Virus record (IMG/VR): IMGVR_UViG_3300033143_005875
Location: 1-54,768 of that record
DNA length: 54,768 nt
Source of the DNA: a virus
Reading direction: 5' to 3' (one strand)
The stretch's first letter is position 1; each line of letters begins with the position of its first letter. This document shows, piece after piece, positions 30,575 through 38,844 of the stretch. The translations under genes were made by a program, and so were the position numbers. A model generated the notes under the pieces. It was given only the letters and a program-made list of their open reading frames with translations, did not search any database and had not been told where the DNA came from.

Positions 30575-31996
30575 TCACTCCCCAAGGCCGTCGCAGACGT
30601 ACTCCAGGTGCAGGCTCAGCACTACGGGCTCAGCCGTCGGGTTGGCCCCAGCCCCCCCGTCCAGCACCACGCGCTTGAAGGTGATGCCGATTGTGTCGTG
30701 GTCCACGATGCTGCCAGCAGGGATGCTGCCCAGGTTGTTGTAGACCACGCGTTTCGCCACCGCGTTGATCGCGATGTCCCCGCTGTCGATGGTGTCCGTG
30801 TGGGTGGGCGCGTCAACGGCCTCCGTGCCGTCGTGCGGGACCGCACTCCACTTCACCTCCCACTGCACGTCCTTCGTGTTGTCCCCCTCATCGATGTACC
30901 ACGTGATGTGGACTTCGATGTCGGCGCTCGTGTCGCAGTCGTGCGGAAGTTCCATCGTGATGACCGAATCGTCGCCGATGCCATACGACCAGCCCGTGAA
31001 GTTGCCCGCGATGACCTGGTCGGGCTTCGTGTTGCCCTTGCCGAAGTTAGCGTTCGCGATGGACCGGTGCATCGACGTGCGGGCGGTGCCGTGCAGGGAC
31101 AGCGTGCCGTCCGCTGCGAACGCCGCGTAGTTCGTCGTCCCGCCGTCGCCGAAGTCGGAGCCGCGCGCGCTGATCCCGCCCAGCTTGTCGATGGAGCCTA
31201 GCTCGTTCGCACCGTCGTCGCTCCACTCCATGAAGTTGCCATTGATCGTCCCCCCGTTCGTCACATCCCTGTGCAGGTGCAGCAGCGCGCCCGCCTCGTT
31301 GTAGGGGCCGCCGCCGCCTGCCGTGAGGTCGATGTCCCTGCGAATCGTGACACAGTCCTGGTCCAGATGGGCGGTCACGTCATCCTGCGCTAGCGCCCCG
31401 CGCCCCATTGTAAGTTCGGCGGAATCTTCCAGCTTCATCTGCGTGGCACCGCCGGCGTTGAAGTAGATCTCGTCATTGTGGTGAGCAGCACTGACCGAGC
31501 CGAACGACAGGGCGGCATCGTCCGCTGTCCAGGAGACGAATGTTTGCTGCTTGATGCGGATCACGCCCGTCCGCGCGTTGATTGTGCCATTCACATCCAG
31601 GGCATAGGATGGCGTCCCGTAGTGAACGCCGACATCACCATCCTCATCCACGACAAATACAGCGGTGCCCGCGATACCCGCCCAGACCAGGTCGGCGTTC
31701 GCGGTCGCGCTCGCGGGGTTCACCACGAGCGTGCTCGTCGTGGACGTGGTGCCCGTCGGCACGCCCGTCAGCGTCAGCGACGTGGGGCTCGCCGTCATCG
31801 TCTGCATCGCCGTCCACGTATACGCCTTGGACGTATTCGGCGTGTCGGACGGCAGCAAAGCGCCAAGCATCGCCCCGTCGAGCCACCGGTAGACCGCCAG
31901 CCCGTGCATCACGCCCAGCGGCAGCGGTGGCCTCCGAGCCTCCGCACCGCTCCCCAGCGCACACAGCGCCAGCAGGATCGTCACGATTCGCTTCAT
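30575..31996 (-). CDS. Secreted-type fibre/spike-like protein
   Basis: This 473-residue protein has a Sec signal peptide (MKRIVTILLALCALGSGAEA). It is followed by repeat-like beta strands typical of phage tail-fibre shafts (VGVHYGTPSYALDVNGTINA, GISARGSDFGDGGTTNYAAF) and a C-terminal beta domain. The ALDVNGTINA pattern is common in fibres with intramolecular chaperone ends. Signal peptides on such proteins are unusual. GAGG precedes ATG 31996. Confidence 0.62.
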   Translation of the reverse strand: MKRIVTILLALCALGSGAEARRPPLPLGVMHGLAVYRWLDGAMLGALLPSDTPNTSKAYTWTAMQTMTASPTSLTLTGVPTGTTSTTSTLVVNPASATANADLVWAGIAGTAVFVVDEDGDVGVHYGTPSYALDVNGTINARTGVIRIKQQTFVSWTADDAALSFGSVSAAHHNDEIYFNAGGATQMKLEDSAELTMGRGALAQDDVTAHLDQDCVTIRRDIDLTAGGGGPYNEAGALLHLHRDVTNGGTINGNFMEWSDDGANELGSIDKLGGISARGSDFGDGGTTNYAAFAADGTLSLHGTARTSMHRSIANANFGKGNTKPDQVIAGNFTGWSYGIGDDSVITMELPHDCDTSADIEVHITWYIDEGDNTKDVQWEVKWSAVPHDGTEAVDAPTHTDTIDSGDIAINAVAKRVVYNNLGSIPAGSIVDHDTIGITFKRVVLDGGAGANPTAEPVVLSLHLEYVCDGLGE

Positions 31997-32007
31997 CGTC
32001 GTATTCC

Positions 32008-32343
32008 TCACTTCTCGCGCCGCAGGTCGTCCAGCTTGTCATTCACCCGCCGCAGCTCACCCTTGATCTCGTCCAGCACCGCCTCCATCCGCAACAGCCC
32101 CGCCTCCTGCACCGCCACCGTCTTCTCGAGCGCCACCACCCGCTCCGCGACCTTCGCCCCGGCATTCGCCCCGCCGCCGCCGATTCCGATCACGTCCCCC
32201 ACGTCCAGGCCCAGCATCGCCAGCACCAGCAGGATCAGCAGCCATTGGAGCGGCTGCTTCGCCATCCGCCCGATCAGCGCCGCCAGCAGCTTGTTCCCGT
32301 TCCCGCCGTTGCCCGCCGCCTGTCCATCCGCTGTGGATGCCAT
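32008..32343 (-). CDS. Holin/spanin-like membrane protein with coiled coil
   Basis: This 111-residue protein has one strong membrane segment at about 34-50 (PLQWLLILLVLAMLGLDVGD) and a C-terminal coiled coil (ERVVALEKTVAVQEAGLLRM through LRRVNDKLDDLRREK). A single-span protein with a helical tail next to a possible lysin fits a holin or spanin part. No lipobox is seen. The N-terminus is Gly/Asn-rich. Confidence 0.45.
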   Translation of the reverse strand: MASTADGQAAGNGGNGNKLLAALIGRMAKQPLQWLLILLVLAMLGLDVGDVIGIGGGGANAGAKVAERVVALEKTVAVQEAGLLRMEAVLDEIKGELRRVNDKLDDLRREK

Positions 32344-32358
32344 CGATACTCTCCTGTG

Positions 32359-33015
32359 CTACTCGACCACCCGCACCTCGTGTGTCACCGTCTCGAGCTC
32401 GCCGGTCACACCCAGGTCGCTCGGGCACGTCCACCGCGCCGCATACCGCGGCACGTCGTCATAGCCCCCGAACACCTCCCACGTGCTCCTGCTCGTGTAC
32501 GACGAGCAGATCGTCGCCAGCAGCTTCCACGCCGGCCGCACAGCCTCCTCCATCGGGCACCAGCTCAGCGGGATCCGGTAGAGCAGCCGCAGCAGCCGAC
32601 GCGTCGCATACGTCACCCGCCCGATGTTCGCCGCATGCCACTCCGCCGCCCGCTCCTCGATCCCCTCGCTCGCCGCCCGCACCGCCGCCGGAACGTCCCG
32701 CAGCGTCACGCAATACCCCGCACGCACCTGATCCGTCAGCAGCGTGGGCTCCAGCCCGCCCGCACACGCGTCCACCGTGTACGTCCCCGGCAGCAGATCC
32801 CTGCCCAGGTGCGGCAGCTCCGTCCTCTCCCACACCACCCACACCGGCGCCGCGTGGGCGTAGCCCGAGAACTTGCCCTCCCAGAGCATCCGCGGCGCCT
32901 GCCCCAGCGTCAGCCCGAACGACAGGAGCGCACCTGGCACCTCCCGCACCCGCCGCGGCGGCCTCGGCACCGTCAGCGCCACCATCCCCGTCAGAGGCTC
33001 TGGCTCCAACCGCAT
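32359..33015 (-). CDS. Possible permuted papain-fold peptidase (lysin candidate)
   Basis: This 218-residue protein has features in the order of permuted NlpC/P60 (YiiX-like) enzymes: a His in SGYAHAAPVWVVW, an acidic strand GTYTVDACAGGLEP, the strand YCVTLRDVP, a helical region ending in RLLYR and a Cys in LLATICSSYTSRS. If correct it could cleave peptidoglycan peptides and act as the endolysin, which is otherwise not visible in this genome. It overlaps the upstream gene by one base (TGATG) and lies between two membrane-protein genes. This is a pattern match by eye. Confidence 0.4.
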   Translation of the reverse strand: MRLEPEPLTGMVALTVPRPPRRVREVPGALLSFGLTLGQAPRMLWEGKFSGYAHAAPVWVVWERTELPHLGRDLLPGTYTVDACAGGLEPTLLTDQVRAGYCVTLRDVPAAVRAASEGIEERAAEWHAANIGRVTYATRRLLRLLYRIPLSWCPMEEAVRPAWKLLATICSSYTSRSTWEVFGGYDDVPRYAARWTCPSDLGVTGELETVTHEVRVVE

Positions 33016-33251
33016 CAGTCGCTCCCGTCGTCCGCAGGGTTCATCACGGGGCACGTCGCGATCGCGAGCTGGCCCAGCCGCGCGATCGCCTGCGCCTGAG
33101 ACGCCAGCCTGCTCTTCCTCACTGTCGCGATCTCCGCCTCCGCCGCCGACCACTGCTCCTCCGTCACCTGCCCGGGGAAGAACCTGTGGATCAGCACCAG
33201 CGCAAACAGCACCTCGCCCACCGCACCCAGCAGTCCGCCTATTCCGAACAT
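33015..33251 (-). CDS. Small membrane protein, lysis-group candidate
   Basis: This 78-residue protein begins with a hydrophobic segment (FGIGGLLGAVGEVLFALVLI), followed by a helical cytoplasmic or periplasmic tail. AAAAGGAGAG precedes ATG 33251. It is adjacent to the candidate lysin and another single-span protein, so holin or antiholin roles are possible. The longer frame in this phase is repeat-derived. Confidence 0.45.
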   Translation of the reverse strand: MFGIGGLLGAVGEVLFALVLIHRFFPGQVTEEQWSAAEAEIATVRKSRLASQAQAIARLGQLAIATCPVMNPADDGSD

Positions 33252-33276
33252 GTCGCTCTCCTTTTCTTCCCTCCCC

Positions 33277-33300
33277 CTGACCTCTGACCGCTGACCTCTG
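33277..33300. repeat. Junction repeat family B, locus 4
   Basis: TGACCTCTGACCGCTGACCT in the short gap between the head-tail joining gene and the small membrane protein gene. Confidence 0.85.
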
Positions 33301-33303
33301 TCC

Positions 33304-33651
33304 TTATGCCCTATAACCGCTCCGGCTCGCCTCATACCACTCCGGCCGCACACAATGCAGCGTCACCATCCCCGCCTCCGGCCCGTCCCAACTCTCCACC
33401 ACCAGCGTCACCCCCCGCACCACCACCTCCTTCCCATAGTCCGGCTCCGCCACGTCCTCCGTGCTCAGCACCACCGCCGCCCGCGTCACCTTGTCCTGCC
33501 CCAGCTCCCCCTCCTCGACGTCCGTCCCCTCCACCGCCACGTCCACCGCCGTCACCGCCGCCCCGTCATACGTCACCGCCTCCCCGTACTCGCCTTGCAG
33601 CGCGTCCCGAGGCCCCGCCGCCGCCGTCCACCTGTCGTCAAACTCACTCAC
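33304..33651 (-). CDS. Head-tail joining protein
   Basis: This 115-residue protein has a short helical start (MSEFDDRWTAAAGPRDALQG) followed by beta strands with a GKEVVVRGVTLVVESWDGPE turn. The pattern recalls gpFII-like or phage head-closure proteins that start MxxFxxxFxxaxxp. Position after the capsid cluster and before tail genes fits. Start ATG 33651. Confidence 0.5.
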   Translation of the reverse strand: MSEFDDRWTAAAGPRDALQGEYGEAVTYDGAAVTAVDVAVEGTDVEEGELGQDKVTRAAVVLSTEDVAEPDYGKEVVVRGVTLVVESWDGPEAGMVTLHCVRPEWYEASRSGYRA

Positions 33652-34636
33652 CGCCCGCCCCTATCTTCCCGCTTCTCGTGCTCGTGCTCTTGCTCGTGCT
33701 CTTCCACCCCCCTCTTCCAATCGCGAATCGGCAATCGCCGATCGCCGATTGCGGCGCCCGCCCCAGCATCCGCTCGAAGAACGCACTCACCGTCCACCGC
33801 TCCAGCACCACCACCCTGGCCGCCGCCGCCACCGCCGCTCGCTCCCGAGGCCGCTTCCCCCACCACCGCACCTGCGCCACCAGCTCCCCCAGGTCACCGA
33901 ACGTCGGCACCATCGGGAACTCCCGCACCACCGCCGCACTCCTGCGAGCCACCATGAACCCGCCGACCGCCGGGATCTCGAAGTGCCGGCAGATCAGATA
34001 CTCCGCGTCCCCGCCACCCCACTCGATCGGCCACACGACGTTCACCGGCACGCTTTGATACACCAGCTTCACCCGCTCCACCGGCAGCCACTGCACCCCT
34101 GGCAGCCCGCGGCCCCACACCGCCACCTCGAGCCCCGCCGCACGCAGCGCCGCAATCGCCCGCTGCCTGCACGGATAGAGCACCCCCACCACCGACGCGT
34201 CCGCGTGCGCCCCGTAGCACTCCTGCTCCCGCCACCCCACGTCCTCCGGGCTCCACACCCCAGGGTCGATCCCCACGTGATCCACCCGCACGACCTGACC
34301 CTGCCCCGCATACCACTGGAGATCGTCCGCCGTGCACACCACCTGGTCGTCGCACGCCTTCGCCAGCTCGTCGTATATCGGCCGCTTCGTCACCGGCGGA
34401 TCGTACGTCCACCACACCACACGCGCCCCGTGCGCCTGCCACATCCGCACCAAGTCGGGATTCAGGCTCGTCCGATCCTTGAAGTCGCCCTGCTGCAAGG
34501 CCACGACGTCCGGCCACTCGCCCTTCACCACCAGCGGCCCGTGCCGGTAGTTCCACACCCCACACTCGTGCCCCAGCCCCACGACCGCCGCCTGGCTCGC
34601 CGCCGTCGCGTATGTCTGCACCAAGAGCACTCTCAT
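33644..34636 (-). CDS. Glycosyltransferase (GT-B type)
   Basis: This 330-residue protein begins MRVLLVQTYATAASQAAVVG and has a two-domain GT-B look, with VVALQQGDFKDR and DDLQWYAGQGQVVRVDHVGI in the N-terminal half and a C-terminal AVGGFMVARRSAAVVREF like CgeB-type glycosyltransferases. It should transfer a sugar from a nucleotide donor. The last 35 residues are translated repeats of families D and A (QSAIGDCRFAIG, KSTSKSTSTRS). Its ATG overlaps the methyltransferase stop. Confidence 0.65.
   Translation of the reverse strand: MRVLLVQTYATAASQAAVVGLGHECGVWNYRHGPLVVKGEWPDVVALQQGDFKDRTSLNPDLVRMWQAHGARVVWWTYDPPVTKRPIYDELAKACDDQVVCTADDLQWYAGQGQVVRVDHVGIDPGVWSPEDVGWREQECYGAHADASVVGVLYPCRQRAIAALRAAGLEVAVWGRGLPGVQWLPVERVKLVYQSVPVNVVWPIEWGGGDAEYLICRHFEIPAVGGFMVARRSAAVVREFPMVPTFGDLGELVAQVRWWGKRPRERAAVAAAARVVVLERWTVSAFFERMLGRAPQSAIGDCRFAIGRGGWKSTSKSTSTRSGKIGAGGE
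33674..33702. repeat. Junction repeat family A, locus 5
   Basis: CTCGTGCTC/CTCTTGCTC units translated as a Lys-Ser-Thr run at the end of the GT-B glycosyltransferase. Confidence 0.85.
33717..33752. repeat. Junction repeat family D, locus 1
   Basis: Units of (C/G)AATCGCCGAT/GGCAATCGCC, four imperfect copies, translated in the C-terminal tail of the glycosyltransferase 15 bases from a family A locus. Confidence 0.8.
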
Positions 34637-35367
34637 CGGCGCACCCATTCCACCGCCTCGTTGTCCGCGTTCCCGTCCGTCTCCAGACGCCGCACCTCCC
34701 TGAAGCCCGCCCCGCTCATCACCCCCACCAGGCTCTCCGTCTCCGTGACGTGCAGGCCCACATTCCCCCTCGCGCCCACGGTCCCGTTCCGTGTGAACGG
34801 CGCCGAGTAGCAGAATGCCCCGCCGCGCCGCACCATCGGCAGCACGTCCTCTCGAAGCCACCGCGGCCAGTCGGGCACGTGCTCGATTACGTCGAAGGCC
34901 GTCACCACGTCATACCCGCCTGATATCACCCTCCTGCCGAACACCACCTCCCCCTCACACTCCCCCGCATGGCACTCCCACCGCGACCGCGTGAACGCCT
35001 CGTTCAGCAGCCCGAGGTCGTGATACCCCGCCCGCCCGCCACGCTGCGCCATATACAGCACGTCCGTCCCGATCCCGCCACCAATGTCCAGGCACCGCTT
35101 CCCCGCCAGCTCCATCCCCGGCAGCACTGCCCCCACCGTGCACCAGCACGGCCGGCACAGCGTGAACAGATACCCCTGCGCCGCCCGGTAGAACCACCGC
35201 AGCTCCTCCACCGTATTCGGGTCCCAGAACACCCACTCCTGCGCGTGCAGGCTCCCCGAGCGATACGCACGCTCCCTGCACACCGCCAGCGGCAGCCCCG
35301 TCCACGCCGCCAGATCCGCCAACGCCGCGCCCGCAAACCCAGGGTCCGCTATCGCCTCATGCTCCAT
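34633..35367 (-). CDS. SAM-dependent methyltransferase (class I)
   Basis: This 244-residue enzyme has a Rossmann motif I at CLDIGGGIGTDVLYMA, then VTAFDVIEHVPDWPRWL, the conserved E-H-V-P-D found in class I methyltransferases, and FCYSAPFTRNGTVG. An N-terminal 80 residues with Cys-rich helix (YLFTLCRPCWCTVG) may bind a substrate. It lies between an epimerase and a glycosyltransferase, so the target is likely a sugar. ATG 35367 is favoured; GTG 35376 is possible. Confidence 0.72.
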   Translation of the reverse strand: MEHEAIADPGFAGAALADLAAWTGLPLAVCRERAYRSGSLHAQEWVFWDPNTVEELRWFYRAAQGYLFTLCRPCWCTVGAVLPGMELAGKRCLDIGGGIGTDVLYMAQRGGRAGYHDLGLLNEAFTRSRWECHAGECEGEVVFGRRVISGGYDVVTAFDVIEHVPDWPRWLREDVLPMVRRGGAFCYSAPFTRNGTVGARGNVGLHVTETESLVGVMSGAGFREVRRLETDGNADNEAVEWVRR

Positions 35368-36412
35368 CCACGGCACCCCTCACCAGCCGCTCCAGGATCT
35401 CGTCCAGGCCCACCTCCGCCCGCCACCCCTCGTGCTCCCGCCGAAACTTCCCCGTGTCCGTGATCCAGATCGCGTGATCCCCCAGCCGCGGCCGCTCCTC
35501 ATACGTCCACTCGACCCGATGCCCCAGCTCACCCAGCCGCCCGATGGCCTCCAGCACGCTCACACTGTTCGCCCGCCCGCCCCCGAGGTTGTACACCGCG
35601 CCCGTCCCAGGCCGCTCCACCGACGCCCAGCACGCTCGCGCCACGTCCTCCGCGTGCAACTGATCCCGCACCTGCTTCCCCCCGTGCCCGATCACCGTAT
35701 ACCGCCGCCCACCCACCGCACACCGCGTCAGGTAGCTCAGGAACCCGTGCAGCGCCACCCCCGCATGCCCCTCGCCCGTGAGGCATCCGCACCGCAGGCA
35801 CGTCGTCCGCAGCCCGAACGTCCGCCCATACTCCTGCACCAGCAGGTCAGCCGCCGCCTTGCTCACCCCGAACAGGCTGTGCAGGCTCCGATCCATCCGC
35901 ATCGTCTCGTCTATCCCGTCCCTGCTCCCGTCCGCCCAGTCATACCGCGTCTCCAACTCCACCATCGCCAGGTCGTTCACCGCGTCACCATACACCTTGT
36001 TCGTGCTCAGGAAGACGAACGGCGCCTCGGGACACCACTGCTGCGTGCACTCCAGCAGCCGCAGCGTCGCCGTCGCGTTCACCTGCCAGTCACGCCACAC
36101 GTGCTCCCGCGCCCAGTCGTGGCTCGGCTGCGCCGCACAGTGCACCACCGCGTCGAAGCCCTTGGTGTTCCGAAATGCCTTCCACAGGTTGTCGGCGGCG
36201 ATGTCCGTCCGCCACCATGTCAGCCGCCCACCCATCTCCGCCTCGAGCGCCCGGCCCGCCGCCGTCGTGTCCCCGCCCTCCCCGAAGTACTCCGCCCGCT
36301 GCCCGCCGTCGATCCCCGTGATGTTCCAGCCCCGACGCCCGAACTCGCGTACCACCGCACTCCCCACCAGCCCGCTGCTCCCCGTCACCAGCACCCGCCG
36401 CTCGCCTGCCAT
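35357..36412 (-). CDS. NAD-dependent nucleotide-sugar epimerase (extended SDR)
   Basis: This 351-residue enzyme has the Rossmann start VLVTGSSGLVGSAVVREFGR, and the region FVFLSTNKVYGDAVNDLAMV with Ser/Thr. The active-site helix (SLHSLFGVSKAAADLLVQEY) lacks the usual YxxxK Tyr: the place reads FGVSK. YNLGGGRANSVSVLEAIGRL is the nucleotide-sugar region. It resembles CDP-paratose/tyvelose epimerases. It would convert a nucleotide-linked sugar for the neighbouring glycosyltransferases. ATG 36412 has AGGAGCGGAAG upstream. The Tyr-to-Phe change may alter or lower activity. Confidence 0.8.
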   Translation of the reverse strand: MAGERRVLVTGSSGLVGSAVVREFGRRGWNITGIDGGQRAEYFGEGGDTTAAGRALEAEMGGRLTWWRTDIAADNLWKAFRNTKGFDAVVHCAAQPSHDWAREHVWRDWQVNATATLRLLECTQQWCPEAPFVFLSTNKVYGDAVNDLAMVELETRYDWADGSRDGIDETMRMDRSLHSLFGVSKAAADLLVQEYGRTFGLRTTCLRCGCLTGEGHAGVALHGFLSYLTRCAVGGRRYTVIGHGGKQVRDQLHAEDVARACWASVERPGTGAVYNLGGGRANSVSVLEAIGRLGELGHRVEWTYEERPRLGDHAIWITDTGKFRREHEGWRAEVGLDEILERLVRGAVDGA

Positions 36413-36423
36413 CTTCCGCTCCT

Positions 36424-37119
36424 CTACGTGTACGGCACCGCAGGCTGCCGCGCACCCACGTGCGTCGCAAACTCCACGTGCGGCGTCGCCACCGCCAACC
36501 CACGCGCGTGGAACCACCGCCCGATGTGCCACTCCATCTCCCTGTTCGTCAGACGCGGGAACGGCCGCAGCCCTTCGTAAAGACCCGCCCGGCACAGGTG
36601 CACCCGCATCGAGTACTGGCCCAGCCGATTCCCCCACGCCGCCGCCCGATTCACCTGATACGGCACCCCCGTCACATCCTCGACGCCCACGCCCACCCGC
36701 TTGAAGCAGCCCGCCGCCTCGTTCCGATCCAGCGTCCCAGGCAGATGCTCCGCCAGCACCTCCCCTACCTCCGGCCGCTCCCCGAGCACACCCGCCGCGA
36801 ACTCCAGCCACCCGCCGCGCTCCCACCGATAGTCGCTCTCCATGTACACCCTGAGCTCCGCATCCCGCCGAGGGTCCGACAGCACCTCGAACGCCAGCCG
36901 CACAGCGTTCCTGTCCCGAGCCCACACGACCTCCGCCCAGCACCCCAACTCCCCCTGCACCCGCTCGATCGCCGCACGCGTCGCCGCGTCGCTCCCGTCG
37001 TCCACCAGCGTCCACCGATAACCCCCCTCGGCAGGCCGCCCGTAGTGCTCCACCCAACTCCGCGCCGTCCCCTCCAGCAGACCCGGCCGCCCGTAGTTCG
37101 GCGTTGCAATCTCTACCAT
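36424..37119 (-). CDS. Glycosyltransferase family 2-like (GT-A)
   Basis: This 231-residue protein begins MVEIATPNYGRPGLLEGTAR and has YRWTLVDDGSDAATRAAIER, the nucleotide-binding strand with D-D-G-S of family 2 glycosyltransferases. VYMESDYRWERGGWLEFAAG holds a D-x-D-like acidic site (ESD). A C-terminal region with many aromatic residues may bind the acceptor. The start overlaps the upstream stop as TGATG. It is part of the sugar cluster. Confidence 0.75.
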   Translation of the reverse strand: MVEIATPNYGRPGLLEGTARSWVEHYGRPAEGGYRWTLVDDGSDAATRAAIERVQGELGCWAEVVWARDRNAVRLAFEVLSDPRRDAELRVYMESDYRWERGGWLEFAAGVLGERPEVGEVLAEHLPGTLDRNEAAGCFKRVGVGVEDVTGVPYQVNRAAAWGNRLGQYSMRVHLCRAGLYEGLRPFPRLTNREMEWHIGRWFHARGLAVATPHVEFATHVGARQPAVPYT

Positions 37120-37751
37120 CACTCCGCCTCCAGCACCGCGTAGCACACCTCACGGCTCGGATACACCACCCGCGCCCGCAGCCCACTGATGTCTTCCAGC
37201 TCGAACAGTGTCCGCGGATACATCCAATACGCCCCCGTCACCCCCGGCCGCGCCCCAAACTCCCTGTCCACCAACACCGGCGTGTCCCCCACCACCCACA
37301 CGGCGTCAGCCGACGCCACCGCACGCAACTCCCCAAAGATCGCCGCCGCTACGTCGTCCGGCCAGTGGCACACCACGCTGTGTAGCCACACCAGGTCGGG
37401 CCCAATGCCACCCTCCAGCCCTTCACCCAGCGGTCCCACCAGCCGCGTGCTCACCCTGCCATTTGCCCCATACCGTTCGTTTACCGCTGCCAGCGCATCT
37501 TCTGACAGATCGGCACCACAGACCGAGGCACATCGCTCCAGCAGCGCGTCAATGAAGAAGCCCGCCCCGCATCCATAGTCCAGCGCCAGCCTGCACACCC
37601 CTATGCCCGACAGCACCCGCCCCGCCAGCTCGTGCACCCCCGGGCTCCAACTCTCGCACGGCGGCCCGTTCCGCAGCGAGTACTTCCGGCGCCGCTCCCA
37701 ATACGCCGCCAGACCCTCGGGCGTCCGATATGCCGCCGCCTCGTCACTCAC
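37119..37751 (-). CDS. SAM-dependent methyltransferase (class I)
   Basis: This 210-residue enzyme has motif I LALDYGCGAGFFIDALLERC, an acidic strand VCGADLSEDALAAV and post-motif IGPDLVWLHSVVCHWPDDVA. It probably methylates a sugar or lipid-linked substrate made by this cluster. GTG 37751 is chosen: it overlaps the upstream stop (GTGA) with AGGAG at 8 bases. The longer frame from 37787 is less likely. Confidence 0.75.
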   Translation of the reverse strand: MSDEAAAYRTPEGLAAYWERRRKYSLRNGPPCESWSPGVHELAGRVLSGIGVCRLALDYGCGAGFFIDALLERCASVCGADLSEDALAAVNERYGANGRVSTRLVGPLGEGLEGGIGPDLVWLHSVVCHWPDDVAAAIFGELRAVASADAVWVVGDTPVLVDREFGARPGVTGAYWMYPRTLFELEDISGLRARVVYPSREVCYAVLEAE

Positions 37752-38290
37752 GAGCTCTTCTCCTGCGCAATTTCCGTTCGCATCCAATACCGCGCACTCC
37801 CACCCTCACCCGCCGACGCCAACTCCTCGAACCCGTTCAGCAAATACTCCATATTGGCCGGACCCAGCCGCCAGCCGCCCCAGTCGTGCACCCCCAGGAC
37901 GTCCCCCACCCGCAGCCACCGCCCATACTGCTGCGCCAGCAGCAGCCGCCGGCCCGCGTCACACCACAGCACCGTCGGCCCGCCCACCTCCCACCGCAGC
38001 ACGTCCGTGATCTTCCACGGCTCGTTGTGCACGTCCGCCCGCACCGCGTGCAGGCCCTGACCCATCCAACCCGCCTGCGCCGCACTCAGCGGCCGCACTA
38101 TCAGGTCATACGTCCAGATCTCCGCCTCCGGCACCACCTCGTGGCATAGGGCACAATACCCGTAGTGCCGCGTTCCCAGCTCCACCATCCGCACGGGCCG
38201 CGTCAGGCCGAAGACCTCCCGCGCCACCCGCACGTCCTCCGCCATCTGTATGATCTCGAACTCCGCGCCGCCGCCCATATCCAGTCTCAC
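37748..38290 (-). CDS. Methyltransferase-like protein (CmcI/cephalosporin hydroxylase-like)
   Basis: This 180-residue protein has VRMVELGTRHYGYCALCHEV, matching the LELG(x)RxGGS motif of class I methyltransferases such as CmcI and rhamnosyl O-methyltransferase, then IWTYDLIVRPLSAAQAGWMG and GVHDWGGWRLGP, where a His-Asp metal site lies. It may be metal-dependent. GTG 38290 overlaps the upstream stop with GGAGG at 8 bases. Confidence 0.6.
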   Translation of the reverse strand: MRLDMGGGAEFEIIQMAEDVRVAREVFGLTRPVRMVELGTRHYGYCALCHEVVPEAEIWTYDLIVRPLSAAQAGWMGQGLHAVRADVHNEPWKITDVLRWEVGGPTVLWCDAGRRLLLAQQYGRWLRVGDVLGVHDWGGWRLGPANMEYLLNGFEELASAGEGGSARYWMRTEIAQEKSS

Positions 38291-38754
38291 GCTATCGCCT
38301 CCATCCGCAGGTTCAAGTGCTGCCGCGGCCCATGTGTCCGCGCAGGCGCCCGCACGATCCTCCGAAAGCCCGCTCGCTCCAGCAGCCGCCGCAGACGCGT
38401 CGCGTCCAGGAACGTCTTGTGCTCGCCGCGCTCGTACGCCGCCCTGTTCATCTCCTGCGCCCCGATCTCCCCGCGCACGTACGCCCGCGCATACCCCTCC
38501 AGGTCGGGGCACTCCACCACCAGCCGCCCACCTGCCCGAAGCCACTCATGCCAGTGCCGCAGCAGGCCCTCTGTCTCCCACCACGGCACGTGCTCGATCG
38601 CGTGGATCGCCTCGATCTCCTCCGCATTGTCGAGCTCCGGCGGCAGCCGCCGCATGTCCGCCACCACGTCAGGCTCCACCGCGGGATCCACGTCCACGTA
38701 CACCCACCCCGCCTCATCCTTCCGCGTCCGACCGCACCCCAGGCTGATCTTCAT
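38287..38754 (-). CDS. SAM-dependent methyltransferase (compact)
   Basis: This 155-residue enzyme begins MKISLGCGRTRKDEAGWVYV (motif I LGCG), then DVDPAVEPDVVADMRRLPPE and IEAIHAIEHVPWWETEGLLR, a class I methyltransferase with the E-H-V-P signature and a short C-terminal domain. It is smaller than typical (200-250 residues) and lacks extra domains. It is the first gene of the cluster after the major capsid gene. Confidence 0.78.
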   Translation of the reverse strand: MKISLGCGRTRKDEAGWVYVDVDPAVEPDVVADMRRLPPELDNAEEIEAIHAIEHVPWWETEGLLRHWHEWLRAGGRLVVECPDLEGYARAYVRGEIGAQEMNRAAYERGEHKTFLDATRLRRLLERAGFRRIVRAPARTHGPRQHLNLRMEAIA

Positions 38755-38844
38755 CTGCCTTCTCCGTCACTTGCCTCCGCCGATGGGGGCTGGGCAGGCG
38801 AAAGGAGCAGAACCCACCCAGCCCCGCCCTCGGCGAGCGAGTAC

